NCBI GenBank assembly: GCA_001803645.1 | Contig: MHDW01000036.1 | Location: 313-7,902 of the forward strand | Direction of reading: 5' to 3' | Origin: Nitrospirae bacterium GWC2_42_7 | Lineage (GTDB): Bacteria; Nitrospirota; Thermodesulfovibrionia; Thermodesulfovibrionales; UBA6898 | Length of the DNA: 7,590 bases | In this document: positions 1 to 5,622 of the stretch, piece after piece | Numbering within the stretch: the first letter of the stretch is position 1 | Layout: every line of letters starts with the position of its first letter | The notes under the pieces: model-generated | Database searches by the model: none | What the model was told of the DNA's origin: nothing | Seen by the model: only the letters and a program-made list of their open reading frames with translations | Made by a program: the position numbers and the translations under genes

Positions 1-578
1 TTATAATTGTTTTTTAAGAGTCCATGCATCAGAAGCCGGTTAAGACCCTTTGCTGTTATGAACTTTTCGTCTTCTATAGCCATCGAAAGCACAATGCCCC
101 TTATAGCGGACATTATAAGCTTTGCAGTTTCGCGGACATCGCACTTTCTGAATTCACCTATATTGATACCTTCTTTAATTATATCAGCGATCGTGCTTAT
201 CTGCCTCTGGAAATACTCTTTTCTTATATCCGAGCCGAAGGAGAAAGCGTGTTCTTTAATATGGATCAGGATCAGCCCCTTGTTTTTCATGGCATGATCA
301 AGATGCATCTCGATTAATGCAGATAACTTTTCTGCAGGCGGTCCTTCTGATCCCACGATCTTTTCTGCCCTGCGGTTTTTTTCACTAATCCTTTCTTTGA
401 TAAGGCTCAGGTAGAGTTCTTCCTTGTTCTTAAAATAAAGGTAAACTCCCCCGATGCTGAGGCCCGAGGCCTTTGCGATCTCCCGGATGCTTGCATCTGC
501 ATAGCCGTGGCGCGAAAACACCTTTAAAGCTGCTGAGAGTATCCTCTTTTTTGACTCTATACCTGAACGTTTGTTCAT
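1..578 (-). CDS. TetR/AcrR-family transcriptional regulator (3' end outside window)
   Basis: A DNA-binding repressor-type protein. 192 codons are visible and the frame is still open at the left edge, so the last residues and the stop lie outside; TetR proteins are usually about 190-210 residues, so little is missing. The N-terminal helix-turn-helix covers about residues 10-57, with the family pattern FSRHGYADASIREIA, then ASGLSIGGVYLYFKNKEEL (around residues 38-55). The rest (about 60-192) is the helical ligand and dimer domain, whose ligand cannot be read from sequence. The start is ATG at 578; an in-frame ATG at 587 would add three residues. Neither has a Shine-Dalgarno sequence, and no later ATG would keep the DNA-binding domain. 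The gene has its own promoter and two palindromes over the start codon, which suggests autorepression. No target gene other than itself is visible, since what lies downstream is outside the window. Confidence 0.9.
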   Translation of the reverse strand, partial: MNKRSGIESKKRILSAALKVFSRHGYADASIREIAKASGLSIGGVYLYFKNKEELYLSLIKERISEKNRRAEKIVGSEGPPAEKLSALIEMHLDHAMKNKGLILIHIKEHAFSFGSDIRKEYFQRQISTIADIIKEGINIGEFRKCDVRETAKLIMSAIRGIVLSMAIEDEKFITAKGLNRLLMHGLLKNNY

Positions 579-593
579 ATGAACCATTGTTCA
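564..593 (-). promoter_or_regulatory. Tandem palindromic operator, probably bound by the TetR protein
   Basis: Two copies of the 14-base palindrome TGAAC-N4-GTTCA stand in tandem (593-580 with AATG inside, 577-564 with AAAC inside), separated by the two bases TA. The inner halves also form the perfect 12-base palindrome GTTCATATGAAC. The first copy starts on the last base of the -10 box and contains the ATG at 587; the second lies just inside the gene. Palindromes next to or over the promoter of a TetR gene are the family's usual autoregulatory site, so binding would block both polymerase and start codon. That this protein binds here is inference. Confidence 0.75.
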
Positions 594-622
594 GTATAAA
601 TTTAATCAGGAGTGGAAGTCAA
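593..622 (-). promoter_or_regulatory. Predicted sigma70-type promoter of the TetR gene
   Basis: On the minus strand a -35 like TTGACT (622-617) is followed after 18 bases by TATACT (598-593). A shifted -10, TTTATA (600-595), would give a 16-base spacer. Either places the transcription start at about 585-588, on or next to the ATG at 587, so the message would have almost no leader. The prediction rests on motif match and position only. Confidence 0.6.
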
Positions 623-646
623 ATTGTCAGATAAGCATCTGTTTAA

Positions 647-733
647 ACCCACCCCTGCACCCCTCCAGGGAGGGGATTAATTATGAATACAGACCGGGTT
701 TGGCCCCCTCTTGGGAGGGGTGCAGGGGTGGGT
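647..733. repeat. Inverted-repeat element with 20-base perfect arms and nested hairpins
   Basis: The arms 647-666 and 714-733 are perfect reverse complements (the left arm begins ACCCACCCCTGC), separated by 47 bases with an AT-rich centre. Each end can also fold by itself: CCCCTC-CAGG-GAGGGG at 660-675 and CCCCTC-TTGG-GAGGGG at 705-720. The unit therefore has two alternative folds, two short hairpins or one long stem. It encodes no protein. It resembles the short CCCCTC/GAGGGG palindromic repeats scattered between genes in many environmental bacteria, which I recall but cannot search for here. Reading rightward, the stem is followed by ATTTTTG, so it could stop plus-strand transcription; reading leftward there is no good U-tract. 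Confidence 0.8.
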
Positions 734-768
734 ATTTTTGCTTCAAATTAACAGACAGAGTTTGGACT

Positions 769-1344
769 CTATTTATTGCACCGCGGGCAGAGGAATCTCC
801 CTGTGAACCATGGGGTTTCGTGAGAGAAATCAGGTATAAGGTCAAGGAGCATCGGAGCGCTGCATGCAGGACATCTGAAGTTCTGAAGCTTGAAATCGGC
901 TGATAGTTTCTTAGCGTCATAGGCATCTTCCCGTATCTCTACGTTGTAGTGTACGAAATCGTGTTCTGCAGGAATCTGGCTCAGGATTGTCTTGATTTTG
1001 TCAATAACCTCATTGGGTTTTGTGGTTGCCTTTACTATATAACCTGCGGCGCCGAGGTTAAGAGATTTTTCGACTTCCTCAGGTGCGCCCTTTGCAGAGA
1101 AAACAAGAACAGGTATCTTTGCAAGTTTAGGATCTGACTTTACGACCTGCAGGACTTTGTAGCCATCCATTATAGGCATCATCAGGTCAAGCAGAATAAT
1201 ATCGGGCTTATCAAGAGAGAGCGACTTTATCGCTTCCATACCGTTGTCCGCGGTAGTTACATGGAATTGTTCGAACGTCAACTTGTTCCTGTACATCTGC
1301 TGTACAGCCTTGGAATCTTCCACAAGAAGCACTTTATTTCTCAT
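769..1344 (-). CDS. Response regulator receiver protein with C-terminal zinc ribbon
   Basis: A 191-residue single-receiver protein. Residues 3-122 form a CheY-like receiver: acidic pair E9-D10, phospho-acceptor D53 in LLDLMMP, switch serine S83 in VFSAKG, and conserved K105. K105 is followed by ATTKP rather than directly by proline. After a linker of about 30 residues the C-terminus carries C158-P-A-C161 and C186-P-R-C189, a two-knuckle pattern that should bind one zinc. There is no helix-turn-helix, GGDEF or other known output domain, so the ribbon is the likely output or partner-binding surface. ATG 1344 is preceded by a strong AGGAGG six to seven bases upstream. It follows ihfB by 49 bases on the same strand, so it may be an operon tail gene. 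No histidine kinase is visible nearby and its signal is unknown. Confidence 0.9.
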   Translation of the reverse strand: MRNKVLLVEDSKAVQQMYRNKLTFEQFHVTTADNGMEAIKSLSLDKPDIILLDLMMPIMDGYKVLQVVKSDPKLAKIPVLVFSAKGAPEEVEKSLNLGAAGYIVKATTKPNEVIDKIKTILSQIPAEHDFVHYNVEIREDAYDAKKLSADFKLQNFRCPACSAPMLLDLIPDFSHETPWFTGRFLCPRCNK

Positions 1345-1393
1345 ACGTCCTCCTGATATTTATTGTATATATTTTCAAGATTAAAAGTACGAC

Positions 1394-1681
1394 TTATTTT
1401 TGTTCTGAGTTAAGGGATTCCTTGAGAGCTTTGCCGACCTTGAAATACAGGACTTTCTTGCCCGGAACATCCACGCTCTCTCCGGTCTTCGGGTTTCTTG
1501 CCTTTCTTGGATTTCTGGTCTTGAGACGGAAATTCCCAAAGCCCCTTATTTCTATTTTTTCACCGGTTATCAATGCTTTTTTGATGCTTTCAAATACAGT
1601 GTCTACCACGATCTCGGTCTGGTTTCTTGTGAGTCCTTCAACTTTTTCTGCAACCTTCTCGATAAGTACTGATTTGGTCAT
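1394..1681 (-). CDS. ihfB: IHF/HU-family DNA-bending protein, IHF beta-like
   Basis: A 95-residue nucleoid protein that bends DNA as a dimer. The family signature is present: GFGNF at 47-51, then the DNA-gripping beta arm with R62-N63-P64-K65-T66-G67, whose proline intercalates into the minor groove. The opening MTKS, the IEIRGFG at 43-49 and P64 fall in the same register as E. coli IHF beta as I remember it. Following rpsA in the operon also matches ihfB of E. coli, except that sppA lies between here. A plain HU homodimer cannot be excluded from sequence alone; the family is certain, the subunit name less so. The start is set by a very strong site, AAAGGAGG, five to six bases before ATG 1681. 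That site overlaps the TAA of sppA, which points to coupled translation. Confidence 0.93.
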   Translation of the reverse strand: MTKSVLIEKVAEKVEGLTRNQTEIVVDTVFESIKKALITGEKIEIRGFGNFRLKTRNPRKARNPKTGESVDVPGKKVLYFKVGKALKESLNSEQK

Positions 1682-1692
1682 AAAAACCTCCT

Positions 1693-2541
1693 TTATGGCG
1701 TATATAAATATTTGATCTTCATTGTCGGGAACACGTTCGCTAACTCATCCGGGATCTTATTGCGTAGTATATCTGTTAAAGAGAATTTATCTTCTTTGGT
1801 CACAACATCAGGTTCGTCCTTGATCCCTACAAGGGTTGCAGCTGTCTTTATGGCATCTTCAAGTGTTCCAAGCTCGTCGATAAGGCCATTATCAACAGCC
1901 TGTTCTCCGGAGAATATCCTGCCGTCTGCGATCTCCCTGACAGTTTCTATCTTTATTTTCCTTCCTTCTGATACAGCTCTTATGAATTGTTCATGGACAT
2001 TGTCCATCACTCCCTGAAGTATTTCTCTTTCCTCTTGTTTGATGCCGCGGAATGCAGAGCCCATATCTTTGTGCCTGCCGCTCTTTATTACCTCGGTCTT
2101 TATTCCTATCTTGCTCATAAGTCCCTCTAAATTCGGGATCTCAAGGATAACTCCTATAGAGCCTGTAAGAGTACCGGGGTTGGCGATTATCTTTGATGCA
2201 GGAGCAGAGATATAGTAACCTCCTGAGGCTGCGACAGAGCCCATAGAGACAACGACCTTCTTTTTTAAAACAGCTTTTTTCACTTCTGCATATATTTCCT
2301 GTGAAGGGGCCACTGCTCCTCCGGGGCTGTCTACCCTCAGGACTATGGCCTTTACTGATGAATCTTTTGTATATTCCTTTATCTCATCAACAATTTTTTT
2401 TGAATCCAGTATCGGGCCTTCTATTCTGACAAGCGCTATCCTGCTTCCGAGAGGGACGTTCTTCTGAAACAGGACTATAATAAAGCTGACTGCCATCATA
2501 ACAATAAGCAGTCCGGCTATGATCAGACAGCCCTTTTTCAA
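1693..2541 (-). CDS. sppA: Signal peptide peptidase SppA, short form
   Basis: A membrane-bound serine protease of the S49 family that cuts leftover signal peptides in the membrane after secretion. At 282 residues it is the short type, as in Bacillus, not the double-length E. coli enzyme. An N-terminal membrane anchor covers about residues 5-25, with the protease domain outside the cytoplasm. The Ser/Lys dyad is visible: S106 in GSVAASGGYY and K158 in GRHKDMGS. The 52-residue gap equals that in Bacillus subtilis SppA (S147/K199, from memory). DSPGG at 71-75 and TGSIGV at 126-131 are further family motifs. The start is TTG at 2541, overlapping the rpsA stop in TTGA. An in-frame TGA two codons upstream excludes an earlier start, and the next ATG would remove most of the membrane anchor. 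AAAAGGA lies seven bases upstream. Confidence 0.95.
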   Translation of the reverse strand: MKKGCLIIAGLLIVMMAVSFIIVLFQKNVPLGSRIALVRIEGPILDSKKIVDEIKEYTKDSSVKAIVLRVDSPGGAVAPSQEIYAEVKKAVLKKKVVVSMGSVAASGGYYISAPASKIIANPGTLTGSIGVILEIPNLEGLMSKIGIKTEVIKSGRHKDMGSAFRGIKQEEREILQGVMDNVHEQFIRAVSEGRKIKIETVREIADGRIFSGEQAVDNGLIDELGTLEDAIKTAATLVGIKDEPDVVTKEDKFSLTDILRNKIPDELANVFPTMKIKYLYTP

Positions 2542-4118
2542 TTTTCAGTCCTTTTGAGGTTTTTCATGCTCAGTCCTATTTTCCTCTCTTCAAGGTCTAT
2601 CCTTATTATCCTTGCCCATATTGTATCGCCTTCGTTTATTTCAGGGCTTTCTGTTTCAGGATGAATGATCTCAGTAGAGTATACAAGGCCTTCTACAGAA
2701 CCTTCAAGTTCGAGGAATATCCCGAAGTCTGTGACCCTGAGGACCTTTCCCTCTACTTCATCTCCGAGCTTGAACTTTGATGGTATTATTTCAGTCCATG
2801 GGTCTGGTTCGAGCTGTTTTAAGCCAAGGGACATCTTTTCGTTTTCAGGGTCGAGGGTTATGATGACAGCCTCGACTTTTTGTCCCTTCTTAAGAAATTC
2901 AGACGGATGTTTTACATGCTTGGTCCATGACATATCTGAAATATGAATAAGCCCGTCAACTCCTTCAGGCAGCCCGATGAAGGCCCCGAAATCCGTCAGG
3001 CTCTTGACTTTACCGGTGATCTGCTGGCCGATGGTATAATGCTGCCTGATAAGTTCCCAGGGGCTTGGTTTTGTCTGCTTGATGCTCAGGGATATTTTCC
3101 TTTCTTCTTTATCAACTTTTATTATGACAGCTTCAATGGTTTCACCTATTGCAAGATATTTGGACGGATGTTTCGGCTTCTGTTGCCAGTCCATCTCCGA
3201 AATATGGACGAGCCCTTCAAGGCCTTCTTCGAGTTCGATGAAAGCACCGTAATCTGTGATGCTGACCACCTCTCCTTTTACTTTCTGCCCTGCCGGATAT
3301 TTCTCATAAACCTGGAGCCATGGGTCAGGTTGTTTCTGTTTGTAACCGAGTGTTACACGTTCATTTGTCTTGTCATACTTAAGTATCAGCACTTCTATTG
3401 TATCCCCGACCACAAAAAATTCAGAAGGATGATTTATCCTGCCCCATGATATGTCCGAGATATGCAGCAGCCCGTCCAGTCCGCCGAGGTCTATAAATAC
3501 ACCATAGTCTGTTATGTTTTTTACAACGCCCTCAAGAAGCGTTCCTTCACTTATCTTCTCTATAGTCACACCTTTCAGTTTGACCCTCTCTTCTTCTATC
3601 ACTGCCCTGCGGGACACGATGACATTTGAACGCTTGTTGTTTATCTTCAGTATCTTGAAGATAGTTGTCTCGCCTATAAGGCTGTCAGTGTCTTTAATGA
3701 TCTTTGTGTCTATCTGTGAGCCGGGAAGAAACGCCCTGACACCGCCGATGTCAACAGTCATTCCGCCTTTTGTTTTCTCGATAATCCTGCCTTCAAGGGG
3801 GGTGCCGTCATGTTCTGCTTTTTCTATGATGTCCCATGTCATGATCTTCGAGGCATGGTCTTTAGAGAGTTTTACCATGCCTTCTGAATCTCTTATCTGT
3901 TCTATATATACTTCAATAGGGTCCCCTACATTTATAGAATTGAACTCTTTTGCAGAAAATTCATCTGCGCTGATAACACCCTCTGACTTGTATCCGATAT
4001 CTACAATAATGCTGTCCTGTTTTTTGGCCAGCACCTTTCCTGTGAGAATGGCCCCTTCCTCAACCCGGTGAAAGGTCTCTGCATAAAGCTTTTCCATCTC
4101 ATTGTTTTTAATATCCAT
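2538..4118 (-). CDS. rpsA: 30S ribosomal protein S1
   Basis: The mRNA-binding ribosomal protein that helps load messages lacking strong structure-free start sites. It has 526 residues and six S1 (OB-fold) repeats at about 20-87, 105-171, 190-261, 275-348, 362-435 and 449-520, the full set found in proteobacterial S1 (557 residues in E. coli). Repeats 3-5 are most alike, each with the pattern ITDYG(A/V)FI, then GL(L/V)HIS(D/E) and a closing PDPW or PSPW; at DNA level this gives similar blocks about 255-260 bases apart. Repeats 1, 2 and 6 are more diverged, as in the family, where 1 and 2 anchor to the ribosome. ATG 4118 follows the ispH stop after one base, with AGGAGG in the end of ispH about 11 bases upstream. 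The ispH-rpsA neighbourhood is known, and in some Clostridia the two are fused. Confidence 0.97.
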   Translation of the reverse strand: MDIKNNEMEKLYAETFHRVEEGAILTGKVLAKKQDSIIVDIGYKSEGVISADEFSAKEFNSINVGDPIEVYIEQIRDSEGMVKLSKDHASKIMTWDIIEKAEHDGTPLEGRIIEKTKGGMTVDIGGVRAFLPGSQIDTKIIKDTDSLIGETTIFKILKINNKRSNVIVSRRAVIEEERVKLKGVTIEKISEGTLLEGVVKNITDYGVFIDLGGLDGLLHISDISWGRINHPSEFFVVGDTIEVLILKYDKTNERVTLGYKQKQPDPWLQVYEKYPAGQKVKGEVVSITDYGAFIELEEGLEGLVHISEMDWQQKPKHPSKYLAIGETIEAVIIKVDKEERKISLSIKQTKPSPWELIRQHYTIGQQITGKVKSLTDFGAFIGLPEGVDGLIHISDMSWTKHVKHPSEFLKKGQKVEAVIITLDPENEKMSLGLKQLEPDPWTEIIPSKFKLGDEVEGKVLRVTDFGIFLELEGSVEGLVYSTEIIHPETESPEINEGDTIWARIIRIDLEERKIGLSMKNLKRTEN

Positions 4119-4119
4119 T

Positions 4120-4965
4120 TCAGGATTCCCCTCCTATATCTCTGATTCTTTTCTCCACTTCTTTTATGATCCAGTTCGGCGTTGAAGCGCCGGCAGTAAT
4201 TCCTACTTTTTTTGTCTTTTTAAACCAATTATCCCGTATCTCTTCGGCTGTTTCTATGTGATATGTTTTTACAGACAGGGACCGGCAGAGATTAGCAAGC
4301 TGTGTTGTGTTTGCACTGTTCTTGCCGCCGACAACGATCATCACATCCACCTTTTGAGCCATATTTTTCGTCTCTTTCAACCTTAAAGCAGTGGAATTAC
4401 ATATAGTATTATATACTTTAACCTCTTTAACATGTTCGACAATACTCGCAAGAACATGCTTCAACGCTTCAACAGGCTGGGTTGTCTGAACAACTATTCC
4501 AACCTTTGATTTAAGCTTCGGCAGAGGTGTATTTTCGTCGAGTACTATAACGTCTTCCCCTGCATAACTCACAAGGCCTTTGACTTCAGGATGATCACGG
4601 TCTCCGAGGATCACTACCTGATAACCTTCTTCTCTAAGTACACCGGCATATTGCTGGGCCTTTTTTACGAAAGGGCAGGTTGCATCTATTACCTTAAGAC
4701 CGCGTGACACTATATTATCATAGAGCTGACAGGGTATTCCATGGGTCCTTATTATCAGTGCCTTTATATCATGCTTGTCGATATCTTCAATGTTTACAGG
4801 AGCGATGCCTTCGTTCTTCATCTTCTCGATGACCTGAGGATTGTGAATAAGCGGGCCTAAAGTGAAGATGCGGTTCCTGTTCTTTGGAGCAATATCAAAG
4901 GTGATATCAATTGCCCTTTTCACACCAAAACAGAATCCGGCTCTCTTTGCAAGAATTATCTTCAT
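4120..4965 (-). CDS. ispH: 4-hydroxy-3-methylbut-2-enyl diphosphate reductase
   Basis: The last enzyme of the non-mevalonate (MEP) isoprenoid pathway. It reduces HMBPP to isopentenyl and dimethylallyl diphosphate with an iron-sulfur cluster in the cytoplasm. The three cluster cysteines are C12 (AGFCFGVKRA), C97 (DATCPFVKK) and C189 (TICNST). Substrate-binding residues are also present: H41, H75 in RTHG, H125 and the catalytic E127 in DHPEVKG, S217/N219 in GGKNSANT and S261 in AGASTP. The 281 residues span the full family domain with no extension or S1 fusion. ATG 4965 lies three bases after the cmk stop, with AGGGA about ten bases upstream. Its presence says the organism makes isoprenoids by the MEP route. 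Confidence 0.97.
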   Translation of the reverse strand: MKIILAKRAGFCFGVKRAIDITFDIAPKNRNRIFTLGPLIHNPQVIEKMKNEGIAPVNIEDIDKHDIKALIIRTHGIPCQLYDNIVSRGLKVIDATCPFVKKAQQYAGVLREEGYQVVILGDRDHPEVKGLVSYAGEDVIVLDENTPLPKLKSKVGIVVQTTQPVEALKHVLASIVEHVKEVKVYNTICNSTALRLKETKNMAQKVDVMIVVGGKNSANTTQLANLCRSLSVKTYHIETAEEIRDNWFKKTKKVGITAGASTPNWIIKEVEKRIRDIGGES

Positions 4966-4968
4966 TTC

Positions 4969-5622
4969 TTAATTATCCCTGATATATCCCATGAGCTTGT
5001 TGATCACCTCTTCTATCGAGAGCCCGGAAGAATCTATAAGGCAGGCCTCATCGGCTTTTTTAAGAGGAGCAATGTCCCTGCCCGAATCTCTTGCATCTCT
5101 CTCGATTATCTCCTGTCTTATCCTATCTTCATTGACTTCAAAACCCTTTGAAATCAGTTCAAGGGAGCGCCTTTTCTTTCGTTCCTCAATCGATGCGTCA
5201 AGATAAAATTTTTTAAATGCGTGCGGGAATACAACTGTAGTCACATCCCGGCCTTCTGCAACAATATCAGCATTTACAGCAGAGTCTCTCTGTGTCTTCA
5301 TAAGGAATTCCCGTACAGGCTTTCTGGCTGAAAAAACAGAAGCGAAATGACCGGCCTCAGGCGAGCGTATCTCAGAAGAAACATCATCACCATTCAGGAA
5401 TATATGGCCATCGTTGAATTCCACATCAGTTTTCTGAAGTGCTGCTTCAATATCCCTATCAGAGGCTCCTTCCTTGAGTCCGAGTTTTATGAGGCTGATA
5501 GCAACAGCCCTGTAAAGGGCTCCTGTGTCAAGGTAATCAAACCCCAACTTTCGCGCTATCAGCTTTGCGATAGTGCTTTTCCCTGCGCCTGAAGGCCCGT
5601 CTATGGCTATGACTTTTTTCAA
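4969..5622 (-). CDS. cmk: Cytidylate kinase (CMP kinase)
   Basis: Phosphorylates CMP and dCMP with ATP, supplying CDP for RNA, DNA and lipid synthesis. The 217 residues match the usual length. The P-loop GPSGAGKST is at 9-17, DTGALYRA at 32-39, VAEGRDVTTVVFP at 121-133 with the CMP-contacting R125-D126, and RDARDSGRDIAPL (lid region) at 175-187. Translation starts at TTG 5622, which overlaps the aroA stop in the shared bases TTGA. Upstream in frame there is only TTG before a TGA eight codons back, and a later start would cut into the P-loop. AAGGAA lies about ten bases upstream within the end of aroA. Translation is probably coupled to aroA. cmk next to aroA and before rpsA is a widely conserved order. 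Confidence 0.97.
   Translation of the reverse strand: MKKVIAIDGPSGAGKSTIAKLIARKLGFDYLDTGALYRAVAISLIKLGLKEGASDRDIEAALQKTDVEFNDGHIFLNGDDVSSEIRSPEAGHFASVFSARKPVREFLMKTQRDSAVNADIVAEGRDVTTVVFPHAFKKFYLDASIEERKKRRSLELISKGFEVNEDRIRQEIIERDARDSGRDIAPLKKADEACLIDSSGLSIEEVINKLMGYIRDN

Noticed and set aside
7..317. Two overlapping plus-strand open frames at the left edge
   Set aside because: They lie opposite the TetR gene, whose helix-turn-helix is clear on the minus strand.
757..770. Small hairpin AGAGT-TTGG-ACTCT right after the response regulator stop as a terminator
   Set aside because: The stem is only five base pairs, AT-rich in part, and no U-tract follows in the leftward direction.
681..926. An 81-codon minus-strand frame and a 67-codon plus-strand frame over the inverted repeat
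   Set aside because: Both run through the repeat element and the end of the response regulator gene, with low-complexity translation from the G-rich arms; no family resemblance.
1345..1393. Promoter for the response regulator in the 49-base gap after ihfB
   Set aside because: The gap is AT-rich with TATACAAT-like stretches, but no -35 lies at an acceptable distance, so I could not support a call.
2527..2541. SppA as a lipoprotein, because of the cysteine at residue 5
   Set aside because: The cysteine precedes the hydrophobic segment and lacks a lipobox; the segment works as a signal anchor.
2943..4071. Long plus-strand open frames of 168 and 185 codons opposite rpsA
   Set aside because: They mirror the rpsA coding sequence, have no ribosome binding site of note and no recognisable domain. 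The six S1 repeats on the other strand explain the conservation.
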